19,130 nt of DNA. It comes from an uncultured Lachnospiraceae bacterium. GTDB taxonomy: Bacteria; Bacillota; Clostridia; Lachnospirales; Lachnospiraceae. The notes beneath the pieces are model-generated. The model did no database searches and was not told where the DNA came from. It saw nothing but the letters and a program-made list of their open reading frames with translations. The translations under genes and the position numbers were made by a program. The stretch lies in assembly GCA_947594335.1 (NCBI GenBank), contig CANQEC010000019.1:1-19130 (forward strand). The letters run 5' to 3'. This document shows positions 1 through 7,748 of this stretch, piece after piece (positions within the stretch are counted from its first letter, which is position 1; each line of letters opens with the position of its first letter).

Positions 1-1874
1 AATTTGCGGTACTCGATCGGGAGCACCTTCTTGTTGCTGCCGATAATCTGTCTGTATACATCTTCCGTCACGATAAAAATAAAGTTCGAACCTTCTTTTC
101 GTCCCTCTGTTATCTCCCCGCAGAATGTTTCCATTTCTTCTTCGATCCATTTCGCTTTCAGATAATCAAGATTCGAAAGAACCACGATGAAATGGTCCGA
201 ATGATCCAGTCCCTGCATGATCGCTCTCCGGTACTGGGAATCTGACAGCTCCGGAAGCGTCTTCTTATCAAAAAATACTTCTTTGAGATTGCGGGTCAGA
301 AAATGATAGATCTGCTCCGCGATGTCATAATCTTCGTTTTTATGGCTCAGGAAAACATCATACCGGCCATCGTTCGGAACGGTAATGCCAAGAAGCGTGC
401 AGAGCCCTTCCCGGGCATTGACGGGCGATTCCCCAAAAGCGCTGCCTTCCAGCTTCATCTGCAGCTGATATCTCTGATCTATGCATTCCTTCTGAATCTT
501 CTTCGCCCCGACAATTCCGCAGTATTTTTCCAGACGCTCATAGCTGGTTATCAGGCAGCGGATAAAATCCTCGGACGCCCCGTCATGCGAAATGTGGTCG
601 AATATCTTATTTCCTTCACGCAGAAAGACCGCCGCTGCCTGCAGCAGTTCGTCCGTATTCGCAGTACCCTGACCATCCATCTCCTGCAGCCCGTCCACAT
701 TCGCAGTACTCTGACCGTCCATCTCCTGCAGCCCGTCCACATTCGCAGTACCCTGACCGTCCATTTCCTGCAGCCCGTCCACATTCGCAGTACCCTGCCT
801 GTCCATCTCCTCATTTCTGAACTTCTGTGCGTCAACAGAGCCCCATGCCGCGCCGTCCGCGATATCTTCATAAATATAATTGGCCGCCTGCAGGATGAAT
901 CCGGCCTCCGCCAGAGAATATCCGGCGCGGTTTTCCGCAGACAGACCTGATTCCCGGATCAGTCTTCGATAGCGTTTGGCAAAAGGCGCCTGCTTTTCCT
1001 TATAGTCCTTCACGGGCAAAGCTTTCACGACATAATCCGACACATCCCCGCCCGCAATGGCGTCGGCGCACTCCCAGCGGACTTCGCGGTCAAAATAAAT
1101 GGAAATGATCTGAACCGCGCTGTTCAGCAGCTCATCCGAATCCGGCTCCAGCAGGCGGATCAGCGCCCGGAATTTGTCCAGACAATCCAGCTTGCGGTGG
1201 GCGAGCCTGCGCCCGTCATCCGAATAATCATAATTATACAGGCTTTTCATCTTATCAAGGCACGAGATGACCCTGGTAATCCCCAAAAACAGGCTTTTCC
1301 TGTCCCGCAATCCCGCAGAAGAATCCGCTGTCAGGGAATCCGACGTCTGTTCTATAAGATCACAGAGCATGTTCGCCGCCTCGCCGGACGCGCCTGCCTT
1401 TATATAGCCCTGCAGCTTTTCCATCCGATATTCATCTTCATGATCCTCATGCACGAGCTTCGCAGCCAGATCCGCAAGCTGCCGGATCCCGGGAGATTCT
1501 GCGGTTATGCCCCCGGAAAGATCCAGATAACAGAACTGATACCTGAGCAGCAGAAATTCAAGCACGCTTCCCTTAAGTTCGACCTGCCCCGCCATAACGG
1601 GAATGATCGTCTTCCGGCGGACGGACGCTTTCTCAACTGCGTAGTAACACTCTTTCTCAACCCACTCACTTTTTACCGAATTTTCGGACAGCAGGCATAT
1701 AAATACCTTTGAATCGGAAACCGCTTCCGTGATCCGGTCGCTGATCCTGATCAATTCCTCCATCTTGATATCGCCGTCGTCCCACACGGAAACAGCCCTG
1801 CCGCGCAGCGCATCACGCAGAGCTTCATATAAACGCTGGTCTGCGCGGGTATAGCTGATATAAACGTCATACAT
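1..1874 (-). CDS. Double TIR-domain protein, 3' end outside window (partial)
   Basis: An uninterrupted frame runs from the start codon to base 1 with no stop (624 residues seen). The ATG at 1872-1874 is chosen because AGGAGG (1882-1887) lies 7 bases upstream; an in-frame ATG at 1878-1880 would leave only 1 base. Residues about 2-123 are a TIR domain: it opens YDVYISYTRAD and has SENSVKSEWVEKE, with E75 in the position of the catalytic glutamate of NAD-cleaving TIR domains. Residues about 125-360 look helical and match nothing I recognise. Residues 361-410 are a 14-residue repeat array. A second TIR domain starts near residue 505 (YDVFLSHKNEDYDIA) and has LSNLDYLKAKWIEEE, with E580 at the same position after Trp. 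Bacterial TIR domains commonly consume NAD+ or make cyclic ADP-ribose signals in phage defence (for example Thoeris ThsB). Such a role here is inference; no partner gene is visible. There is no signal peptide, so it is probably cytoplasmic. Confidence 0.85.
   Translation of the reverse strand, partial: MYDVYISYTRADQRLYEALRDALRGRAVSVWDDGDIKMEELIRISDRITEAVSDSKVFICLLSENSVKSEWVEKECYYAVEKASVRRKTIIPVMAGQVELKGSVLEFLLLRYQFCYLDLSGGITAESPGIRQLADLAAKLVHEDHEDEYRMEKLQGYIKAGASGEAANMLCDLIEQTSDSLTADSSAGLRDRKSLFLGITRVISCLDKMKSLYNYDYSDDGRRLAHRKLDCLDKFRALIRLLEPDSDELLNSAVQIISIYFDREVRWECADAIAGGDVSDYVVKALPVKDYKEKQAPFAKRYRRLIRESGLSAENRAGYSLAEAGFILQAANYIYEDIADGAAWGSVDAQKFRNEEMDRQGTANVDGLQEMDGQGTANVDGLQEMDGQSTANVDGLQEMDGQGTANTDELLQAAAVFLREGNKIFDHISHDGASEDFIRCLITSYERLEKYCGIVGAKKIQKECIDQRYQLQMKLEGSAFGESPVNAREGLCTLLGITVPNDGRYDVFLSHKNEDYDIAEQIYHFLTRNLKEVFFDKKTLPELSDSQYRRAIMQGLDHSDHFIVVLSNLDYLKAKWIEEEMETFCGEITEGRKEGSNFIFIVTEDVYRQIIGSNKKVLPIEYRK
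645..808 (-). repeat. In-frame 42-base tandem repeat array inside the TIR gene
   Basis: Three consecutive 42-base units (794-753, 752-711, 710-669, read on the minus strand) differ by only one or a few bases. They are flanked by partial copies at 808-795 and 668-645. Each unit encodes 14 residues of the type GTANVDGLQEMDGQ, acidic and glycine-containing, in the linker between the helical region and the second TIR domain. Unit length is a multiple of three, so gain or loss of a copy would keep the frame. Confidence 0.95.
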
Positions 1875-1952
1875 TTCCATTCCTCCTCTGCTTATCAAGT
1901 CCGGCGAGACACGAAACTAAACAGCCGGCATCCCTGTTTCCTCATACTCTGA

Positions 1953-1981
1953 TTTATAACACAAACCTCCTTCCTTTACAA
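1953..1981 (-). promoter_or_regulatory. Probable promoter of the double-TIR gene
   Basis: On the minus strand TTGTAA (1981-1976), a 17-base spacer and TATAAA (1958-1953) form a good vegetative promoter. Transcription would start near 1946 and leave a leader of about 70 bases before the chosen ATG. It is assigned from sequence pattern only. Confidence 0.6.
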
Positions 1982-1997
1982 TATTGACCGAAGATTA

Positions 1998-2011
1998 TGA
2001 AAACGTTTTTA
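1998..2011. promoter_or_regulatory. Operator-like site, distal copy
   Basis: TGAAAACGTTTTTA matches 12 of 14 bases of the site at 14494-14507. Its central CG lies 143 bases from that of the exact operator at 2141-2154, a spacing that could allow looping. It also lies about 17 bases upstream of the TIR gene's -35, so it could affect that promoter too. The function is inferred. Confidence 0.4.
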
Positions 2012-2106
2012 TATTCACTTTCCCAAATTCACGGCTCTGTTTCTTTTTCATCTTCCTGTTTTTACAGGTTTTATCAAGATTTCCCTCGATTTTTCCCATG
2101 AATGTC

Positions 2107-2135
2107 TTGACAATTTTATATAGATTATATAAGAT
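2107..2135 (+). promoter_or_regulatory. Promoter of the carboxylesterase gene
   Basis: A consensus TTGACA (2107-2112), 17 bases and TAAGAT (2130-2135) lie about 95 bases upstream of the esterase start. An overlapping TATAAG at 2128-2133 is an alternative -10 with a 15-base spacer. The predicted start of transcription, near 2142, falls inside the operator at 2141-2154, the geometry expected for simple repression. Confidence 0.7.
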
Positions 2136-2140
2136 GTATT

Positions 2141-2154
2141 TGTAATCGTTTACA
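2141..2154. promoter_or_regulatory. LacI-type operator (or CcpA cre site) at esterase promoter
   Basis: TGTAATCGTTTACA is an imperfect palindrome around a central CG, the typical form of LacI-family operators. The same 14 bases recur at 14554-14567 in the transporter leader. The locus encodes its own LacI-family protein at 14797-15801, the likely ligand of this site. The sequence also fits the CcpA cre consensus, so catabolite repression is a real alternative. Confidence 0.65.
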
Positions 2155-2228
2155 TTAAAATCGAACAGGATCCGCCATTTTTAATAACCTGTCTGCGCTT
2201 TGCGCAAAAAGAAAGGAGCGATAAGAAT

Positions 2229-3815
2229 ATGGAAAGAAAAATCAATGAAAGGTCCGTGAATTATGATCCGCCGGTCGTAAAAGTCAAGGCCGGAGCCTTG
2301 AGAGGTTTCATACACGACGATACCTACTGTTTCTTCGGCATCCCTTACGCCACTGCCGGCAGATATGAGCAGCCGCGCGAGGTCAGCCCGTGGGAAGGCG
2401 TCAGAAACGCACAGGCTTACGGCGCCACCTGCCCGATTGAAAATCAGACCGTTGTCAGTGCCAATGCCTTTGTCTGGCCGCGCCGTTTCTGGGTACAGAA
2501 TGAAGACTGCCTGAATCTGAACATATGGACGCCAGCTCTTGACCCTGCTGCAAAAAAGCCCGTGATGGTATTCTTCCACGGCGGCGGCTTCGTAAACGGC
2601 TCCGCCATCGAAGGCGTGGACTACGACGGAAAGAATCTCAGCGAATTCGGCGATGTTGTGGTCGTGACTGTCAACCACAGATTGAATATCCTGGGCTGCC
2701 TTGATCTTTCCGCCTACGGCCCGAAATATGAAAATACGGCAAATATCACCCTGACCGACCTTGTGGCTTCCCTGAAATGGGTGCATGAAAATATTGAATC
2801 GTTCGGCGGGGATCCAAAAAGAGTCATGATCTTCGGTCAGTCCGGCGGTTCCGCCAAGACCTGCGCCATGTACTATATCCCGGAAGCGGACGGGCTGTTC
2901 TCCTGCGGAGCAGGTATGTCATACGGCGGGCCGGCCAGCATGGAGCCGGGCGAATCGGCGGAGATTGCCGCTCTCGTTCTGGAAAAGCTCGGCATCAGCA
3001 AAGACGAAGCGGATAAAATCAGAACAGTGCCTTACGCCAGCCTGATCGCAGCAGGCACAGAAGCTTTAAATGAATTATCCCAGAAGAAAAAGAAATTCCT
3101 GACCTGGGCTCCGACCATGGATAATAAATTTTACATGGAAACAATGACGGAGCACGCAAAAAAACTTCCTTATATGTGCGGTTCCGTATTCAGTGAATTT
3201 CTCGGGACGCAGCATAAGGGCATCCGGAAAAATGAATGGACCGATGAGGAAGTAAAGGAGAAGCTGACCGAGGCCTACGGCGAGGACAGGGACGCCGTCG
3301 CCGCCGAATTTTCCGCCCTGTTTCCGGAGAAAAAGGTTCAGGATGTTCTGTTCTACGACAACAGATACTATTCCGATATTCTGAACACAACGGTTTACAG
3401 CTCGGTAAAACAGGCCTGCGATTCCAGCAGCGCAAACGTATATCATTACCTGTTTTCCTTTGAACTCCCTGTGAACGGCGGCATCACCGCATTCCACGGA
3501 GGAGAGCTCCACTTCGCGTTCCACAATGTCGATCTGCCGGAAATCAGGCTCGCCACCGGCGCGACAGAAGAGTGCTACAAAGTCCAGGATGATTTCGCGC
3601 GCGCCCTCGTCAATTTCGCCGCCACAGGAAATCCGGGGCAGGAAAACCTGAAGTGGAAGCCCTGGTCCGAAGAAAACCGGGAAACTATGATCTTTGACGC
3701 GGACAGCCGGTGCGTTCCCTTTAACGATACGGCATTATGCAGTCTGCTCGCTGCCCATCACCAGTTTTTCGCGCAGCAGGGATTTATCTCGAAAAAACTT
3801 ACAGATCTTATCTAA
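2229..3815 (+). CDS. Type B carboxylesterase
   Basis: A 528-residue alpha/beta hydrolase of the carboxylesterase type B family, normal in length, hydrolysing carboxylic esters. In order: the family motif EDCLNLNIW (92-100), the oxyanion-hole FHGGGF (116-121), the nucleophile elbow GQSGG with S205, a probable acid E323, and the probable catalytic histidine H423 in AFHGGELHF. There is no signal peptide, so it should act in the cytoplasm on imported ester. AAAGGAG at 2212-2218 is 10 bases from the ATG. It has its own promoter and operator and converges on the transporter/catabolic operon, sharing a terminator with it. The shared operator makes it part of the same regulon. The ester substrate (acetyl, feruloyl, other acyl) cannot be read from the sequence. 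Confidence 0.93.
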   Translation: MERKINERSVNYDPPVVKVKAGALRGFIHDDTYCFFGIPYATAGRYEQPREVSPWEGVRNAQAYGATCPIENQTVVSANAFVWPRRFWVQNEDCLNLNIWTPALDPAAKKPVMVFFHGGGFVNGSAIEGVDYDGKNLSEFGDVVVVTVNHRLNILGCLDLSAYGPKYENTANITLTDLVASLKWVHENIESFGGDPKRVMIFGQSGGSAKTCAMYYIPEADGLFSCGAGMSYGGPASMEPGESAEIAALVLEKLGISKDEADKIRTVPYASLIAAGTEALNELSQKKKKFLTWAPTMDNKFYMETMTEHAKKLPYMCGSVFSEFLGTQHKGIRKNEWTDEEVKEKLTEAYGEDRDAVAAEFSALFPEKKVQDVLFYDNRYYSDILNTTVYSSVKQACDSSSANVYHYLFSFELPVNGGITAFHGGELHFAFHNVDLPEIRLATGATEECYKVQDDFARALVNFAATGNPGQENLKWKPWSEENRETMIFDADSRCVPFNDTALCSLLAAHHQFFAQQGFISKKLTDLI

Positions 3816-3824
3816 AATGTAAAA

Positions 3825-3851
3825 GGGCTGTCGGAAAATTTCCGACAACCC
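3825..3851. terminator. Bidirectional rho-independent terminator
   Basis: An almost perfect hairpin, GGGcTGTCGGAAA against ATTTCCGACAaCCC, lies between two convergent genes that end at 3815 and 3869. On the minus strand it is followed by a T-rich tail (TTTTACATTTTA). On the plus strand the tail is weaker (TCATAATTTT). It should end both the carboxylesterase transcript and the ten-gene operon. Confidence 0.85.
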
Positions 3852-3868
3852 TCATAATTTTATCTGAT

Positions 3869-4828
3869 TTACTCCCCCGCCGCCGCATCCATCCGGTCCA
3901 GAACCTTTCTGGTATCCAGCATCTCTTTCAGAGACGCTCTCGGCCGGCGTTCGTTCACCCAGTCGTCCAGCGTAATCCTGGTGTACTCCGGGTAATAAAC
4001 GTCGCTGTCCGTATTCATCCGGATGATCTGAGGCTCCCTGCCAAATTCCCGCAGCTCAAGTTTGTTCTCGGCAAGAATATAATATCCGTTTTCGGTGACG
4101 ATCGTCCAGCGGTTTTCCCTCTGAAGCCCTTCCGACATCGGATAGGCATATCCGCTCTCCAGCAGCAGAGAAGCGCCGCCCGGCAGCTCGAGAAGGGAGG
4201 TGGCATAGGTCTCAATGTCATATTCTGAAGCGTAATGGTAAGACGATGCTTTTACCTTTGCCGTTGTGCTGCCATTCAGATACATTGCCATATCAATGAA
4301 ATGCACGCCGAGATTCGTCATGCAGCCGCCTCCCGCGGTGTCTTTCGAAAGCATCCAGCGGGAAGTCGCCAGATATCTGGAGGGCGGTCCTGCGATAAAA
4401 CGATAGGACATATGCAGGATCGGCGCCGTCAGATATTTATTTTTGAGATCATTTACGGTGTCGCTGTATCTCCACACGAACGGAATCGAACAAAAGCCTT
4501 TTTTCTTTTCGCACAGATCGTAAAGCTCCTGAACCTCCGATGCGTTCAGACCGGCCGGTTTTTCCATCGAAAATGCGATTCCGGCCTCCAGCAGATATCT
4601 GGCGACGTCCTTCATCCGGTAATGCGGCGCAAACGCGAATACAAACTCGGGCTTTGCCGCGCGGATCATTTCCTTATAGTCCGTGTAAACCGGACAGCCA
4701 TAGCGGGCCGCGAATTTTTGCGCGATCGACAGGTCGTCGTCGCTGATGCCGACTACCGAATTTTCCGGAAGACCGGGCAGATAAAGCGGGAGATGCCAGT
4801 GGCTGACCCCCAATAATGCAATTCTCAT
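3869..4828 (-). CDS. Gfo/Idh/MocA family oxidoreductase, last gene of operon
   Basis: A 319-residue protein of the Gfo/Idh/MocA NAD(P)-dependent sugar dehydrogenase family. It shows an N-terminal Rossmann start (MRIALLGVSHWH), the EKP motif (89-91) that places the catalytic lysine, and GGCMTNLGVHFIDM with H176 and D179 in the usual positions of the active-site histidine and acid. The nucleotide-binding loop is odd: G7-V-S9-H-W-H12 replaces the usual GxGxxG/A. It may therefore bind cofactor differently or belong to a divergent subgroup. The Shine-Dalgarno is weak. It lies 115 bases after the isomerase gene, with a hairpin in the gap, and just before the operon terminator. It differs clearly from the paralogue at 5834-6781. 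Oxidation of an imported sugar or glycoside is the likely role; the substrate is unknown. Confidence 0.87.
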   Translation of the reverse strand: MRIALLGVSHWHLPLYLPGLPENSVVGISDDDLSIAQKFAARYGCPVYTDYKEMIRAAKPEFVFAFAPHYRMKDVARYLLEAGIAFSMEKPAGLNASEVQELYDLCEKKKGFCSIPFVWRYSDTVNDLKNKYLTAPILHMSYRFIAGPPSRYLATSRWMLSKDTAGGGCMTNLGVHFIDMAMYLNGSTTAKVKASSYHYASEYDIETYATSLLELPGGASLLLESGYAYPMSEGLQRENRWTIVTENGYYILAENKLELREFGREPQIIRMNTDSDVYYPEYTRITLDDWVNERRPRASLKEMLDTRKVLDRMDAAAGE

Positions 4829-4890
4829 AATAAAACCCCATTTCTTTCCGCAGAAAAATGGCTCCTTTTCGGTGTTTTTTGGGTCTCAGT

Positions 4891-4925
4891 GTCATGCTTT
4901 TCCATGTGAACATGGAACGCATGAC
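4891..4925. other. Intercistronic hairpin
   Basis: GTCATGC and TTCCATG pair with CATGGAA and GCATGAC across a TGAA loop, giving a stem of about 15 pairs with a small internal mismatch. It stands between the isomerase stop and the last Gfo/Idh gene. No T-run follows on either strand, so mRNA processing or stability is more likely than strong termination. Confidence 0.6.
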
Positions 4926-4943
4926 CTTTCGACCCTGGCATCA

Positions 4944-5819
4944 TTACATGATCGTTCTGAGATATTCCGCGGACTTCTTCATTCCTATGGAAGCGTCCGG
5001 GATATCGTCCGGGTGCCATCTTCTCTCATATTCCAGGGAAAGCCATCCGTCATACCCCTCCGCTTTTACCATCTTCAGGATTTCCGGCCAGTTCAGCTCG
5101 CCTTCCCCGACGATGCGGGTATAGACATTCCGCTCAGACTCATCCGGGTGCGAGACATCGGAGGATGAGAAGGATACGCCCTGCTTGAATTCCAGATCCT
5201 TTACATGCATATAGGCCACATATTTCTGCTGAAGCGGGATTGCCGTCAGATAATCCTCATTTTCCGTGAAGGTCAGGTTCGCCTGATCGTAGAGGATCCT
5301 CACAGCGGGATGATTTATGTCCCTGCAAAGCTCTGCGCTGTCCTTCGCGGATACTGTCATGGTGTTGAAATGATTTTCGATCACCAGCGTCACGTCCTTC
5401 TCCGCCGCGAGATCGCCCAGCGTGCGCATGGACTGAATCAGCTTCTCGCGCCTCTCGGGAACCTTGAAGGTGTCGCCCGCCACGATATTTCCGCCGTAGA
5501 TCCGGATGTAGTGCGCCCCGAGATAAGCGCAGTAATCAATCACTTTTCGGATGCCCTCAATCTCAGCAAGCCTCTCGTTCTCGTCGAGGGAATTAAAATA
5601 GGAATTGTAGGGAGTCAGGCAGCAGATTTCGATTCCGTTTTCCTGGGCGCATTTTTTCGTCTCCGCGAGTACCTTTTCATCGCACTCTGTGGGAAGACCG
5701 CTCTTATATCCATCCTGCACCACAATCTCCGCGCCGTCAAGACCAATCTCATGGAACAGCTTTATTGCCTCCGGCACCGTATACTCCGGGGTCCCCATGG
5801 TATGTCCTGCAATCTTCAT
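4944..5819 (-). CDS. Sugar phosphate isomerase/epimerase-type TIM barrel
   Basis: A 291-residue xylose-isomerase-like (AP endonuclease 2 superfamily) TIM barrel. The classical metal-site residues appear in order: E148 (VIENH), D178 (ILYDQAN), H205 (YMHVKD) and E263 (SLEYE). Relatives include IolE, tagatose/psicose 3-epimerases, YcjR and DgpC, which act on sugars, keto-sugars or 3-keto-glycosides using Mn2+ or similar metals. The start at 5819 (MKIAGHTMGT) follows a G-rich Shine-Dalgarno; a longer in-frame extension to 5999 would overlap the upstream gene and is not family-like. It begins 14 bases after the stop of the 5834-6781 oxidoreductase, supporting a dehydrogenase-isomerase pairing. The exact reaction is not deducible. 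Confidence 0.9.
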   Translation of the reverse strand: MKIAGHTMGTPEYTVPEAIKLFHEIGLDGAEIVVQDGYKSGLPTECDEKVLAETKKCAQENGIEICCLTPYNSYFNSLDENERLAEIEGIRKVIDYCAYLGAHYIRIYGGNIVAGDTFKVPERREKLIQSMRTLGDLAAEKDVTLVIENHFNTMTVSAKDSAELCRDINHPAVRILYDQANLTFTENEDYLTAIPLQQKYVAYMHVKDLEFKQGVSFSSSDVSHPDESERNVYTRIVGEGELNWPEILKMVKAEGYDGWLSLEYERRWHPDDIPDASIGMKKSAEYLRTIM

Positions 5820-5833
5820 GATACAGCCCCCCC

Positions 5834-6781
5834 TTACTCCATGCCGGGCAGTCCGGCGCATTTCAGAATCTGCTCCAGCAGCAGATGCGTCTTCAGCGCA
5901 TCCTGTGCATTTGTCATCGGAGTTTTGTCCTCCTTCAGGCAGTCGATAAAATGACGGATCGCGTAGCTGAAGCCAAGCTTGTCCTCGGATTTTGCCCATC
6001 CCATTGCCATAGGCGTCATCTCGGTGGTGTGTTTTGCCTTTCCGTCCACGATGGTGACGGCGTCCGGCATCTGAATGAACACGGAGCGGTTGCCGCCGTG
6101 GATCTCAATGCTCTCTTCCCACTGTCCGGAGCTTCTGTCCGCGATCAGCATGCCCGACGCGCCGTTTTCAAACTCAAGCATTGCGGTGGTAAATGTCTCA
6201 TAATCCGGATCCGTATATTTGGACATCGCATGTACCTTGCGGACCTCGCCGCCAAAGTAGCGCATCAGATCCACGATATGGACAGCGTTCTCAAGTGTTG
6301 CGTGATATTCCGTAGCCGGACGGTTTTTCTGTCCGATGATGACGTCCGGCAGAACCTCCGTATAGACTTCCTTTGCCATCTGGCAGACGGGAGCGTATCT
6401 CCGGTTGAAGCCGATCATCAGTTTTCTGCCTGTCTGTTCCGAGAGCTCAACCATGCGCTCCGCGTCCCTTATCGTCGTCGCCATCGGTTTTTCACTGTAT
6501 ACGTCGATGCCGGCCTTCAGCAGAAATTCAATCTGCTCCGCATGGCAGGCCTTGGGGGTCAGGACAAACGCGCCGTCCAGTCCGAGACCGGCAAGCTCGT
6601 CCAGTGAGGTGACCGCGTGCTGCGCGCCGCACATTCTCTGCGCCTTCTGCGCGCTCTCAATATGGTTTGCCATAACTCCGACCACTTCCACATCGTCCAT
6701 TTTGGGAAGCACCGGCAGGAAATTATTGACCGAAACATAGCCGACTCCGATAATGCCGACACGTACTTTATCCTTACTCAT
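5834..6781 (-). CDS. Gfo/Idh/MocA family NAD(P)-dependent oxidoreductase
   Basis: A 315-residue protein with a standard N-terminal Rossmann fold: VRVGIIGVGYVS (7-17) with GxGxxS, then YSEKPM with E97-K98-P99. The second domain has ENAVHIVDLMRYFGG with H168 and D171 as probable catalytic residues. It is slightly shorter than many family members but otherwise canonical. Members oxidise a secondary hydroxyl of sugars, inositols or glycosides (YcjS, DgpA and inositol 2-dehydrogenase are examples). Its ATG overlaps the end of the aldolase gene by 8 bases, indicating translational coupling, and the isomerase gene follows 14 bases later. Confidence 0.92.
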   Translation of the reverse strand: MSKDKVRVGIIGVGYVSVNNFLPVLPKMDDVEVVGVMANHIESAQKAQRMCGAQHAVTSLDELAGLGLDGAFVLTPKACHAEQIEFLLKAGIDVYSEKPMATTIRDAERMVELSEQTGRKLMIGFNRRYAPVCQMAKEVYTEVLPDVIIGQKNRPATEYHATLENAVHIVDLMRYFGGEVRKVHAMSKYTDPDYETFTTAMLEFENGASGMLIADRSSGQWEESIEIHGGNRSVFIQMPDAVTIVDGKAKHTTEMTPMAMGWAKSEDKLGFSYAIRHFIDCLKEDKTPMTNAQDALKTHLLLEQILKCAGLPGME

Positions 6782-7688
6782 TGATTCCTTCCTCCTTGCA
6801 ATAATCCGTGTAAACTTCCTCCAGGACCTTCTTTTCTCCCTCCGTCAGCGCCCGCAGCGGTCTGCGGCACGTCTCGGTGCGGATAACCCCTCTGAGCTTC
6901 AGCAGATACTTGAGGGCGGGGATTCCGGGGATATTCTGCATTCTTCTGTCGTCCACGACGATCTTTCGCTGCGTTTCCATGGCGCCCGCATAGTCTCCGT
7001 CCAGGAACTGGCGGTACAGGCGGCTGAATCTTTCATGGAAGATGCTTCCGGGACCTGTCACGGTACCCACGCCTCCGCTCATCAGGCACTGCAGAAACAG
7101 GCTGTCGCAGCCGATCAGAAGCTCCGGCTTTCTGCCGTTCGTGTTCAGATAATCCTCGACGCGCATCAGATTCGGGCTGCTGTACTTTATGCCGACTATA
7201 TTGGGCAGCGCGGCCATCATTCTGTGCAGCAGCGCCGGAGTCACATCGTTGGTGGTGCAGCCCGGAATATTATACACATAAACCGGGAAGTCCTCGGGCA
7301 GCCCCTTCACAACATCGGAATAATAGCCGAACAGCGCTTCCTCATCCATGCCAAAGAACGCAGGACTCATCACGCCGATGCCATCGGCGCCGATCTTTAC
7401 CGCATGCTGCGCAAGAGCCGCCGTCTCCTTTGTCGTCATGGCTCCGCACTGGATAAACAGCGGAAGGGCGTGATTGTTTTCCTCTGCCATGACCTCGGCG
7501 ACATGCTCTCTCTCCTCCTGCTTCAGCATCAGGCTCTCGCCGTTCGTTCCGTTCGGATACAGAGCACCCATGCCTGCCTCAACTAAAAATTTTGTGAAAT
7601 TCTTTAACGAAGCGTCGTCTACGGAAGAATCCTCATTCATCGGCAGGATTGCGGGAATTACAACGCCTCTCAGTCTTTTCTCGTACAT
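6774..7688 (-). CDS. DapA/NanA-family (dihydrodipicolinate synthase-like) aldolase
   Basis: A 304-residue class I lyase of the DHDPS/N-acetylneuraminate lyase superfamily, at the usual family length. It shows GTNGES (47-52), Y139 in VYNIPG and the Schiff-base lysine K168 in VGIKYSS. The family joins or splits pyruvate and an aldehyde. In a catabolic operon it most likely cleaves a 2-keto-3-deoxy sugar acid to pyruvate plus an aldehyde, rather than making lysine. The ATG at 7688 is preferred: an AGGAAAGGA Shine-Dalgarno lies 8 bases upstream, while the in-frame ATG at 7718 has none. Its end overlaps the next gene by 8 bases. A 155-base gap containing a structured element separates it from the zinc dehydrogenase gene. 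Confidence 0.88.
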   Translation of the reverse strand: MYEKRLRGVVIPAILPMNEDSSVDDASLKNFTKFLVEAGMGALYPNGTNGESLMLKQEEREHVAEVMAEENNHALPLFIQCGAMTTKETAALAQHAVKIGADGIGVMSPAFFGMDEEALFGYYSDVVKGLPEDFPVYVYNIPGCTTNDVTPALLHRMMAALPNIVGIKYSSPNLMRVEDYLNTNGRKPELLIGCDSLFLQCLMSGGVGTVTGPGSIFHERFSRLYRQFLDGDYAGAMETQRKIVVDDRRMQNIPGIPALKYLLKLRGVIRTETCRRPLRALTEGEKKVLEEVYTDYCKEEGINE

Positions 7689-7748
7689 GATTTCTGTCCT
7701 TTCCTGCACCACTGTCATTTTTTCTGACCTGTGCGTGCATCTCCATGA

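Noticed and set aside
645..808. The 42-base array as a CRISPR array
   Set aside because: Copies are directly adjacent with no unique spacers and keep a protein frame.
303..950. Plus-strand frame of 215 codons, and a second minus-strand frame at 551-871, across the repeat array
   Set aside because: They lie over the double-TIR gene in other frames. Their repetitive, Arg/Leu-rich translations come from the 42-base repeats, and they have no family features or supporting ribosome binding site.
2055..2068. Small hairpin CCTGT-TTTT-ACAGG followed by TTTT as a terminator
   Set aside because: The stem is only five pairs and AT-rich around, and no gene ends nearby on the plus strand.
5820..5999. N-terminal extension of the first isomerase to an ATG at 5999
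   Set aside because: It would overlap the upstream oxidoreductase gene by more than 160 bases and adds 60 residues unlike the family; the start at 5819 has its own Shine-Dalgarno.
6774..7688. Assigning the DapA-like gene to lysine biosynthesis
   Set aside because: There are no lysine pathway neighbours; it is embedded in a transport and sugar-catabolism operon, where superfamily members usually cleave keto-acid substrates.
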